Source of the DNA: CAVVUC01 sp963751395
GTDB taxonomy: Bacteria; Verrucomicrobiota; Verrucomicrobiia; Chthoniobacterales; Chthoniobacteraceae
Assembly (NCBI GenBank): GCA_963751395.1
Contig: CAVVUC010000004.1
Span: 558,001-622,000, forward strand
Direction: 5' to 3'
DNA length: 64,000 nt
Shown here: positions 35,138 to 42,202 of the stretch, one piece after another
How positions within the stretch are numbered: the stretch's first letter is position 1
How the letters are laid out: the number at the start of each line of letters is the position of its first letter
Made by a program: the position numbers and the translations under genes
The notes under the pieces: generated by a model
The model's database searches: none
Told to the model about the DNA's origin: nothing
What the model saw: only the letters and a program-made list of their open reading frames with translations

Positions 35138-38100
35138 CTAATTCCGCACAAGCTTCACCCGCAGGAACCGGGCGCTTCCAGCGCTCACCGGTTGCGAGTC
35201 CTCCACGGTGACGGTCTTGATCGTGCCGCCGCCGGATTCCACCACGGAATGCGCGCCTGTGCCGTTCGTCGCCGCGCCCGCCGTGCTGCTTGCGATCGGT
35301 GTCCACGTCACAAGATCGGCCGACGCCTCCACGGTGTAGGTAAGATCGGTGTTCGCCGTATTCCGCGTGAACTGAATCTCGAGATAACCGCCTGGATTGA
35401 GCCGGGCGATTGGCAGCCCGGAGCGACTCGGCGTCCACGGATCGAGTGAGAATGCATACTCCACCAAGTTGCTCAATCCATCGCCATCCGGGTCGGCGGT
35501 GTCCGCAGCGTTGCCTGAATTCGCAGTCGTGCCGAAGTGCGCAAGCCGCCAGTTCTCCAGCGGATAAAGCGCCAAACCGCTCACGACAAAGGCGTAGTCG
35601 TTTTCATCGGCGTCGTTTGTCGTGAAATGGACCGTGCCGGAAGCCGGGCCGCCGACCGTCGGCGCGAAAGTCACAACGAACGCAGTGGTGCCTGATGCCG
35701 CCACGGATGCCGCCGGCTGTGTGGTTATTGAAAAACCACTGCCACTGACCGAGACGGTGCCAGGCGTGAGTGGATGGGCTCCGCTGTTGCGGATCATAAA
35801 TGTTCGCGCGACCGGGCTGCCTGCAACGGTGGCCGAACCGAAGTCCGTGCCGTCGATCACCGCCGGGCTGGCGTCGCCGGAGGCAATGGTGAGTCCGTTT
35901 CCAAGCACCTCGACTTCAGGCCCGGAAACCGTCAACTGCACCGGCACTGAGGAGCGCGCCTGGTTCACGTCATCCGAATCCAAGTTCAGCAGAGCAAAGT
36001 AATGCCCCGGCGACAGCCCGGCGCTGTTGAGTGTGGCGTTCACATTTTGCGAATCGCTTGGTGACACAGTCCCGGTACTCACACTTGAACCCAGCCAGGA
36101 ATAAAATCCCGGTGGCGTAATGCGCACCGCCATTTGCGACTGGGCATAATTGCTATTGAATGCCACCTGCAATCCCTTCGCACGCGTCCCGTCCTGAATG
36201 CCAACAGAATAGTCCGTGATGGTGGAGGGGACTTGTTTGTATTGGATGATGATTTCGCCGGACTGCCGCAGCACGATCTCAAAGGTCACACGCTCGGTCA
36301 GTCGGCCGAAACGCGGAATGTTCTCGAACTGGATGACGAAAAGATCGCCGATCCGTTGCGTGTAGATGTGGCTGGAACTGTCGAGGAGGAAATCGTTCCA
36401 GAACGCGGCGATGATGTTTCCCGGCGCTTCAGCAGTCGGTAGGCTGAGGCCGGCGTAGAGCGGAACGGCGCCGCTGAACGTGATGAACCCGTTTGTGCAG
36501 ACACTCAGCGACGTGAAGTTGTTGCCATAAAACGGGAAGCTGAACCCGATCGGGATCACTCCGCTCATGGCATCGTCGGCGTTGCCGAATCCTGTAACGA
36601 CCGAGCCTGTTGCGCCGATCTCGATCCATGCGTAGCCGGGACCGCCGAATGAATTGGAATCGCGGAAACTGTATTCGGTTTGCGAGGTGCCGATTGTGTA
36701 GTGAAGCGCACCCCCACCGCTGTTGCCAATCGTCACGGGCGATGTGGTCGAAGTGTTCGGTGCCAGCGTGTTGGTGATGGATGCGGGAGAAACCACGATC
36801 TCAGGCGTCGGCGAAAGCCCGGTGCCGACGATCGCGAACTGATACGAACCTTCGTCGGGATCGTCACTGGCAATGCTCACCGTCGCCGTGCCTGTGCCGA
36901 CGGCCGTTGGGGCGAAGACGATCTGGAAACTGGCACTGCCGGAACCAGCGATCGAGTTTGCCGGCTGGGCCGCCACGCTGAAATCCGCAGCTCCGGACCC
37001 GCTGATTTGCACCACGGGCGTCCCTGTCAGATTCAGTGTGTCCGTTCCGTCGTTCGAGATGGTGAATGTCCGCGTCACTGTTTGGACGGTTGCTTCCGCT
37101 GCGCCGAAATCGGTGCCATTCGGGACAGAAGCCAGCGTGTCTCCGCTTGCTATCGCATGGCCATTCCCCGTGACCTGGATCTCGCGACACACCGGTCCGG
37201 TGAAGCTGCCGTTTCCAAACACCCCCTGGCTGTTGTTGAGATAAGTTCCGCCGGCGCTTGTCTCCAGTTTCACGGCGCGCACCTGGTAGGTGTAGCTTTG
37301 CCCCGGAGTTCCTGTGCGATCGACAAAACTCGTTCCCGTCACCAGCGCGCTGCCAATCCTCTCGAACGGGCCCTCTGCCGTGGTCGAACGCAGCACGGAA
37401 TAACCTTCGATGTTGCTGTCCCCGGAGGCAGTCCACGTCAGGGAGGGTGTTCCCGAACTCGAATCCGCCACGAGATCTTTAATCGGCAGGACGGGATGCA
37501 GCCGCAGCGTCGGATCGCCCATCAGCGCGATATGCACGCCGCGTCCGGCGTAGTTGATGACGTAGCCGCCCGATGAAAAGCCGGCGTTGTTTTGCGTCGT
37601 CCGCGCGCCGTAACCCACCGTTTCGCCGAGCGCCATCTGGTACAGATGCCAGTGCGGACGTCCCGCCCAGACGCTGACCAGGCCGAGAGAATTGACCAGG
37701 CCGAGAGAATCCGTCCCCCCGGCCAGAGGCGCACGGAGGAAGCTGTCGGACACATCCCAATCGCCAAAGTAACTTCCCAGGAGCATGTTGAAAACCGCCA
37801 GATTGCGGGTCGCCCCGTAATCGCCCGTGGAGCCGACTCCACCGGCCGAGGTGTAACTTCCAGGGCCACATCCATACGCCCACAGATAGCTCTCGTTCTG
37901 CAAAGTTCCGAACCAACTTTGCTGCGCAACCACGCTTCCCGGCGAGGAACCGAAGAACGAGGTAAAGTTGCGCCAGCCGCTCGCCGCGAACGCCTCGCTG
38001 TTGAAATAGCCAAAGTTATCGTCGATCAGACCACGGCGGACCACATTCGAATAGGCTCCGGATTTGTGGCGAAACGCATGGTCGCGATCAAAATACTGCC

Positions 38101-38959
38101 GCAGCAGTTCAAGTTCGCTCGCGCCTGCCGAGGCGGAGGGCATGTTTGCCAGATCAATGCGGCCCACCTCCAGATCGACGTCGTCCGGTAGTTCGCTTTG
38201 ATCGAACTTTCCGTCTCCCGGAATGTTTCGATTCTCCGGACGCGATGCCCCGGCATCGTTGACGGACGAATCGGTCCAGGTTCCGTCCATGTCCCCGTAA
38301 TAGGCATCGGCCGGCCAGGCACCGCGATGATCGGGATGGCCGTCCGGATTCAGGTCGCCGGAATACGGCACCGGCACATGCCCGACCAGGATCAAACTCC
38401 GCGTGTTTGCCGGATCGGCATTGTAAAGCGTCTGGATGGTTCCGCTCGTCGCCGCCACAGTTCCGGCGCGCGGCACATCCCGCCGCACCACCGTCCAGCC
38501 GTCGCCAACAAGATCGCTGGTGAAACGTGTCAGCTCCGCTGCCAATCCCGGAGCCATCGTGTCATCGACAAGCAGGATCGCCCGGCCGCGCGTCGTCACA
38601 AGCGGGATGCGAATTCCGGCATTCACATAGCCCGATGCGGAGCCTGGGTGCGTCGTGTCAAAAATCCGAAGCACGAAATATTCATAGGACACTCCGACTG
38701 AAACCGCGGAATCGACATAACTCGTCGCGCTCTTCGAGAGCGTGGCGAGTTCGGTCCACTGCGGGCCGCCCTTCGACTTGCGAAGGACTTTTTGGAGCGT
38801 GACCGGATAGCTTGTTGGCAGCCAGCTCAGTGCGATCTGCGCGGGCGATTCCTGCACCACGGCGCTTACCTCGACCACAGTATCGCGCGCACTTTGCGCC
38901 GAGGCGAAACCGCCTGCGAAAAGCACCAGCAAAACAATGACAGAGCGTAGCCGCCTCAT
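35138..38959 (-). CDS. Giant secreted protein: peptidase C25/gingipain-like N-terminal region, fibronectin-like and choice-of-anchor D repeats
   Basis: 1273 residues with a signal peptide (RSVIVLLVLFAGGFASAQ). A fibronectin III-like segment (about 20-110) precedes a region resembling the C25 peptidase fold: SLILVGHVPVPYSGD, GAWPADAYYGDMDG, SYLWAYGCGPGSY, GSYFGDWDVSD and HIALMGDPTLRLHP. I do not see the canonical gingipain His-Gly/Cys dyad, so activity is uncertain. Further on come a second fibronectin-like domain, choice-of-anchor D/ASPM-like repeats (TFTISNDGTDTLNLTG, TFMIRNSGAHPLTP) and a beta-sandwich. The C-terminus has DPDGDGLSNLVEYAFSLDP and TYTVEASADLVTWTPI, typical of large PVC-group secreted proteins. 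The start at 38959 begins the signal peptide. An 18-bp tandem duplication lies inside the gene. Confidence 0.75.
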   Translation of the reverse strand: MRRLRSVIVLLVLFAGGFASAQSARDTVVEVSAVVQESPAQIALSWLPTSYPVTLQKVLRKSKGGPQWTELATLSKSATSYVDSAVSVGVSYEYFVLRIFDTTHPGSASGYVNAGIRIPLVTTRGRAILLVDDTMAPGLAAELTRFTSDLVGDGWTVVRRDVPRAGTVAATSGTIQTLYNADPANTRSLILVGHVPVPYSGDLNPDGHPDHRGAWPADAYYGDMDGTWTDSSVNDAGASRPENRNIPGDGKFDQSELPDDVDLEVGRIDLANMPSASAGASELELLRQYFDRDHAFRHKSGAYSNVVRRGLIDDNFGYFNSEAFAASGWRNFTSFFGSSPGSVVAQQSWFGTLQNESYLWAYGCGPGSYTSAGGVGSTGDYGATRNLAVFNMLLGSYFGDWDVSDSFLRAPLAGGTDSLGLVNSLGLVSVWAGRPHWHLYQMALGETVGYGARTTQNNAGFSSGGYVINYAGRGVHIALMGDPTLRLHPVLPIKDLVADSSSGTPSLTWTASGDSNIEGYSVLRSTTAEGPFERIGSALVTGTSFVDRTGTPGQSYTYQVRAVKLETSAGGTYLNNSQGVFGNGSFTGPVCREIQVTGNGHAIASGDTLASVPNGTDFGAAEATVQTVTRTFTISNDGTDTLNLTGTPVVQISGSGAADFSVAAQPANSIAGSGSASFQIVFAPTAVGTGTATVSIASDDPDEGSYQFAIVGTGLSPTPEIVVSPASITNTLAPNTSTTSPVTIGNSGGGALHYTIGTSQTEYSFRDSNSFGGPGYAWIEIGATGSVVTGFGNADDAMSGVIPIGFSFPFYGNNFTSLSVCTNGFITFSGAVPLYAGLSLPTAEAPGNIIAAFWNDFLLDSSSHIYTQRIGDLFVIQFENIPRFGRLTERVTFEIVLRQSGEIIIQYKQVPSTITDYSVGIQDGTRAKGLQVAFNSNYAQSQMAVRITPPGFYSWLGSSVSTGTVSPSDSQNVNATLNSAGLSPGHYFALLNLDSDDVNQARSSVPVQLTVSGPEVEVLGNGLTIASGDASPAVIDGTDFGSATVAGSPVARTFMIRNSGAHPLTPGTVSVSGSGFSITTQPAASVAASGTTAFVVTFAPTVGGPASGTVHFTTNDADENDYAFVVSGLALYPLENWRLAHFGTTANSGNAADTADPDGDGLSNLVEYAFSLDPWTPSRSGLPIARLNPGGYLEIQFTRNTANTDLTYTVEASADLVTWTPIASSTAGAATNGTGAHSVVESGGGTIKTVTVEDSQPVSAGSARFLRVKLVRN
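37675..37710 (-). repeat. 18-bp tandem duplication inside the giant secreted protein gene
   Basis: TGACCAGGCCGAGAGAAT occurs twice in direct succession (37675-37692 and 37693-37710). Being 18 bp it keeps the frame and duplicates six residues, giving SLGLVNSLGLVSVW. It looks like a recent slippage event or an assembly artefact. Confidence 0.9.
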
Positions 38960-39004
38960 CCGCTTATGGTCGCCGAGTGATTCAATGCCGTCAAACGCAC
39001 GGGA

Positions 39005-39148
39005 GGCGTCAAGGAGCGGCGCGCTTCCAGCCGCCGGCCCAAACCGCCGCGCTAAACGCCATGCCAAAGGTTCCCTGCCACGATGCTATTTGCGCTGCGC
39101 GGCTGGTATTGTGGTCGGCGGCTGGAAGCGCGTCGCTCCTCGACGCGC
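39005..39148. repeat. 144-bp element with about 32-bp imperfect inverted ends
   Basis: The left arm (about 39005-39036) and right arm (about 39117-39148) are complementary except for 2-3 positions (core GCGGCTGGAAGCGCG), around an 80-bp centre. It sits just upstream of the giant secreted protein gene start at 38959, in a 628-bp gene-free stretch. It may be a non-autonomous mobile palindrome. Arms and centre differ from the other repeat families in the window. Confidence 0.65.
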
Positions 39149-39230
39149 CAGCCGCAGACGGCACCACTTTCAATCACACTCCGTTTTCTGGAAGCCTCAT
39201 CATGACAGGGTTTGGATTTTACAAGCCCCT

Positions 39231-39293
39231 TCACGCATACAGCGCGTCGATCATCCGCCGCGATTTTTCGTTGGGCAGGACGCCGGGTTCCAT
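39231..39293 (-). pseudogene. Remnant of the 3' end of a serine-hydrolase gene (63-bp direct repeat of 45847-45909)
   Basis: Read on the minus strand this stretch encodes MEPGVLPNEKSRRMIDALYA followed by a stop, identical in amino acids to the C-terminus of the intact serine hydrolase at 45847-46974. The DNA differs at several mostly third-codon positions, so it is not a recent copy. Similarity stops at the Met codon (39293); no more of the hydrolase is seen upstream. Both copies have the same orientation and lie 6616 bp apart, bracketing the SUMF1, RAYT and lipase block. Confidence 0.8.
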
Positions 39294-39587
39294 TCCCCAA
39301 ATCAAGAACTCCGCTACCAAGCATTCAACTCGGAAACGAGCCCCCCACCGCGCGGACAGCCGGGCGAAGCGAGACAGCACAATGGGCGCGCGATTTCGGA
39401 CAAAAATGGTAAAGCAAACCTCGTTGCATTGGCCCCGGGTTGTGTGGCAGACTCGTTGCCTACAAGGATTATGGATTACACTGAACAGTGTTGCGGGGTC
39501 TGGGGCCGTGCGGCTCAGATTGCGGAGCTTTATTCACGAGCGCAGGAGGGTTGCACGAGGCGCCTGCCAGATTTTTGGAGACATACG

Positions 39588-40799
39588 ATGAAAACGACGT
39601 TGTTGGCGGTGGCGGTTCTGGCGCTTGGGGGTGTTTGGCCGGCATTGGCCGTGGATCCGCAGGTGACCAATGTGAGCGCGCATCAGGATTTCTTTTCGCG
39701 GCAGGTAACGATCAGCTACGACCTGAGCGATGCGGACAGTTCGACGGTTCGGATTGGGGTGGAGATTTCCGCCGATGACGGGGCGAGTTGGAGCGTGCCG
39801 GCTGCGTCGCTGGCGGGCACCGGGGTTGGAGAAGCGGTCAAGCCCGGCAATGGGCGTGTGATTACGTGGAATGCCCCGGCGGATTGGCCTGGGAAAGTTT
39901 CGGCCAACATGCGCTTTCGCATCACGGCCAGCGACGATCCGCCCGCGCCCACCGGCATGGCAGTGATCCCGGCGGGGAGTTTTTCGATGGGGAACGTGCT
40001 TTCGGCGACGGGGGATGGGTGGTCCAGCGAGTTACCTGTGCATACGGTTTATGTGAGTGCGTTTTACATGGATCGGTATGAGGTGACGAAGGCGTTGTGG
40101 GATGAAGTGCGGGCGTATGGGTTGACGCATGGCTACACGGATTTGCCTGCGGGGGGCGGGAAGGCGTCGAGCCATCCGGTTCGCATCACCTGGTATTCGA
40201 TGGTGAAGTGGTGCAATGCGCGGAGCCAGAGGGACAACCTGGTGCCGGTGTATTACACGAACGACGCGCAGACGGTTTTGTATCAGACCGGGAATGTGAA
40301 CGTGACCAATGTGCAGGTGAAGTGGGCAGCGAACGGCTATCGATTGCCGACGGAGGCGGAGTGGGAGAAGGCTGCGCGGGGCGGGTTGAGCGGGAGGCGG
40401 TTTCCGTGGGGAGATGCGGACACGATCACGCACAGTCGTGCGAACTATAACAGTTCGACGAGCTACAGCTACGATGTGAGTCCGACGCGCGGATATCATC
40501 CGACGTATAACGATGGAGTTTCTCCCTACACGAGTCCGGTGGGTGCATTTGCACCGAACGGATACGGGCTCTACGACATGGCGGGGAATGTTTGGGAGTG
40601 GTGCTGGGATTGGTATGGCGCTTATGGCAGTGCTTCGCAGACCGACCCGCAGGGGCCTTCATTCGGCTCCGGCCGTGTCGCTCGGGGCGGCGGTTGGAGC
40701 GGCGACGCGTTCGGCTGCCGGGCCGCGCCCCGCAACTTCGGCAGCCCGACGCGCTCGAACGACTACTTCGGCTTCCGCTGTGCCCGAGGTCGTCCCTAA
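39588..40799 (+). CDS. Secreted SUMF1/formylglycine-generating-enzyme-like protein with possible hypervariable C-terminus
   Basis: 403 residues with a signal peptide (LLAVAVLALGGVWPALA); GGAG lies about 7 nt before the ATG at 39588. A beta-sandwich of about 95 residues (VTISYDLSDADSSTVRIGVE) precedes an FGE/SUMF1-like C-type-lectin-fold domain (about 120-403). Motifs in order are MAVIPAGSFSMGN, YMDRYEVTKALWDEV, YRLPTEAEWEKAARGG, GLYDMAGNVWEWCWDW and ARGGGWSGDAFGCRAAPRNF, ending GFRCARGRP. The cysteine pair of true formylglycine-generating enzymes is not evident, so a binding rather than catalytic role is likely. Codon usage switches sharply in the last 45 codons to NNC codons. See the separate entry on a possible retroelement variable region. 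Confidence 0.85.
   Translation: MKTTLLAVAVLALGGVWPALAVDPQVTNVSAHQDFFSRQVTISYDLSDADSSTVRIGVEISADDGASWSVPAASLAGTGVGEAVKPGNGRVITWNAPADWPGKVSANMRFRITASDDPPAPTGMAVIPAGSFSMGNVLSATGDGWSSELPVHTVYVSAFYMDRYEVTKALWDEVRAYGLTHGYTDLPAGGGKASSHPVRITWYSMVKWCNARSQRDNLVPVYYTNDAQTVLYQTGNVNVTNVQVKWAANGYRLPTEAEWEKAARGGLSGRRFPWGDADTITHSRANYNSSTSYSYDVSPTRGYHPTYNDGVSPYTSPVGAFAPNGYGLYDMAGNVWEWCWDWYGAYGSASQTDPQGPSFGSGRVARGGGWSGDAFGCRAAPRNFGSPTRSNDYFGFRCARGRP
40660..40796 (+). other. Candidate diversity-generating-retroelement variable region (remote target)
   Basis: The last about 45 codons of the SUMF1-like gene encode the part of the FGE/C-lectin fold that retroelement target proteins diversify. The likely variable codons are nearly all NNC (AGC GGC GAC, TTC GGC, CCC, AAC TTC GGC, AAC GAC TAC TTC), as expected when AAC codons in a template are mutated at adenines. 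Upstream codons in the same gene are rich in NNG and NNT. No reverse transcriptase or template repeat is in the window, so this remains a hypothesis. Confidence 0.4.
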
Positions 40800-40908
40800 C
40801 AGCAAGCAAGGATGCAGCATGAACGAGCGGAGCGAGAGAATGCAGGGTGGAGGGGCCGCGAGCGGTGGAGCCGCTCTCGCGCGGAGCGCGAAGGCCGGAG
40901 CGGGGTCA

Positions 40909-40924
40909 AGGGGCGTTAGCCCCT
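40909..40924 (+). other. GC-rich stem-loop downstream of the SUMF1-like gene
   Basis: AGGGGC-GTTA-GCCCCT forms a 6-bp stem with a 4-nt loop, 110 bp after the stop codon, followed by an A/T palindrome at 40931-40945. It could be a transcript-end structure or a cruciform used in retrohoming. The surrounding 40800-41033 stretch has no convincing gene. Confidence 0.5.
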
Positions 40925-41033
40925 GGCGAAATTTTTTGAAAAAATGCGATGCAACTGAAGATGTTTTCCATACCGGCGCTCGACCCCGGCGAAGGGGCCG
41001 ACGAGATGAACCGCTTTTCGCGCGGCCCCCGCG

Positions 41034-41183
41034 CTTTGGACTGCGGCGGCTTGACGCCGCTTTGCGGTGGAGCGGGCTTGCCCGCGCGGCGGGGGACGCA
41101 CAGCGCCCGCCCGCAGAACACCCCGTCCACGGAGACAAGTCTCCTCCTGCCGCAAAGCGCGGACAAGTCCGCGCACTCCAAAG
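41034..41183. repeat. 150-bp inverted-repeat-bounded element, copy A
   Basis: Begins CTTTGGACTGCGG and ends CGCACTCCAAAG, near-complementary termini of about 12 bp. Inside are a chain of GC palindromes with a CTTG or CAAG core (GCGGGCTTGCCCGC, GGAGACAAGTCTCC, GCGGACAAGTCCGC). About 85-95 percent similar by eye to copies B and C. It lies downstream of the RAYT transposase gene. Confidence 0.88.
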
Positions 41184-41231
41184 CGCTGCGCGCGAAAACC
41201 AAAGCGGCGCTCGCAAGCATTTCGGCGAAGC

Positions 41232-41380
41232 CTTTGGAGTGCGGCGACTTGTCGCCGCTTTGCGGAGGAGCGGACTTGTCCGCGCGGAGGGGGAGCGCAG
41301 CGTCCACCCGCAGAACACCCCGTCCACGGAGACAAGTCTCCTCCTGCCGCAAAGCGAGGACAAGTCCGCGCACTCCAAAG
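41232..41380. repeat. 149-bp inverted-repeat-bounded element, copy B
   Basis: Begins CTTTGGAGTGCGG and ends GCGCACTCCAAAG. It contains the palindromes GCGGCGACTTGTCGCCGC, GCGGACTTGTCCGC and GGAGACAAGTCTCC. Some centres differ from copies A and C (CGACTTGTCG instead of CGGCTTGACG) while the stems stay paired, so base changes have been compensated. It sits 49 bp after copy A and 39 bp from the 3' end of the RAYT gene. Confidence 0.88.
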
Positions 41381-41419
41381 CAGGCTGCGCCTGCGAAAAT
41401 GAATATGCGTAAGGAAAGA

Positions 41420-41953
41420 TCAGAAGTCGTCGGAAACGCGGATGCGGTCGAGTTTGAAGGAGCAGACCGATTTTACGAAGGCAGCGCTGGCGTTTGTCTC
41501 GAACCACCTTGCCGAACACCACGCATAATCCCGCGCCACGGGAACGACACCGTGATGGACCGGGTTGTGATGGACGTAGTGAAGCCGGGCGAGCCACGAT
41601 TTTTCAAAGGTCAGCTCGGTATCCCAGAACTGATACATGACGCGCCGTCCGGGTGCGGCATCGCGGGCATTCAACTCGCGCCCGATGGCGGCGTGAAGTC
41701 TGGTGATCCAGCGGCGATGGGAAAGAGTCGCATGCTCGAAGCTGGCGACGAGGTGGTAATGGTTGCTGAGAACCGCCCACGCTTGAAGCGCGATCCCGGC
41801 TTCGGTGGCGTGCTGGAAGATGAGCCCGAGCACGAGATCGAGCCGGTCCGGGGTGTCGAAGAGCGGCTCCTTGTGAAAAGTGCCTGCGGTGAGCATGTAA
41901 ACGCCGCGCGGGGTAAAGTGGTGAGCTGGAGCGTGCGGCCAGGAATGTGGCAT
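41420..41953 (-). CDS. REP-associated tyrosine transposase (RAYT, IS200/IS605-like Y1 family)
   Basis: 177 residues from the ATG at 41953; the open frame extends further into repeat copy C but that part is not protein-like. The HUH nuclease motif is SNHYHLVASF (His-x-His), preceded by LTAGTFHKEPLF. The catalytic tyrosine lies in ARLHYVHHNPVHHGVV, followed by DYAWCSARWF. This is the standard RAYT pattern. It would cut and rejoin single-stranded REP-like hairpins. The gene is flanked by two 150-bp palindromic elements downstream and one upstream, a REPtron-like layout, which makes it the likely mobiliser of those elements. Confidence 0.9.
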   Translation of the reverse strand: MPHSWPHAPAHHFTPRGVYMLTAGTFHKEPLFDTPDRLDLVLGLIFQHATEAGIALQAWAVLSNHYHLVASFEHATLSHRRWITRLHAAIGRELNARDAAPGRRVMYQFWDTELTFEKSWLARLHYVHHNPVHHGVVPVARDYAWCSARWFETNASAAFVKSVCSFKLDRIRVSDDF

Positions 41954-42006
41954 AGCGTTAAAGAGTATGGAGTTGTCCCAGCACCCCGCAATCATTTTGG
42001 CGAAGC

Positions 42007-42156
42007 CTTTGGAGTGCGGCGGCTTGACGCCGCTTTGCGGTGGAGCGGGCTTGCCCGCGCGGCGGGGGACGCACAGCGCCCACCCGCAGAACACCCCGTC
42101 CACGGAGACAAGTCTCCTCCTGCCGCAAAGCGCGGACAAGTCCGCGCACTCCAAAG
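42007..42156. repeat. 150-bp inverted-repeat-bounded element, copy C
   Basis: Begins CTTTGGAGTGCGG and ends GCGCACTCCAAAG, very similar to copy A over its whole length, with the same orientation. The flanking bases TTGGCGAAGC before it also match those before copy B, so the conserved unit may extend beyond the terminal repeats. It lies 54 bp upstream of the RAYT start codon and 47 bp before the lipase-like gene. Confidence 0.88.
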
Positions 42157-42202
42157 CGCTGCGCGCGAAAAGCTCCGGGCGGGCGGAACCCAGTGACTTT
42201 AT

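Noticed and set aside
35138..38959. Active gingipain-type (C25) peptidase
   Set aside because: The fold-level pattern is there, but the His-Gly and nucleophile Cys motifs cannot be located with confidence, so only a C25-like region is reported.
41034..42156. CRISPR array
   Set aside because: The three repeated units are about 150 bp, are internally palindromic and surround a transposase gene; there is no regular repeat-spacer pattern and no cas gene.
40949..42196. 415-codon plus-strand frame across the repeat/RAYT region
   Set aside because: Its sequence comes from the palindromic repeat units and the antisense of the transposase; no protein-like features.
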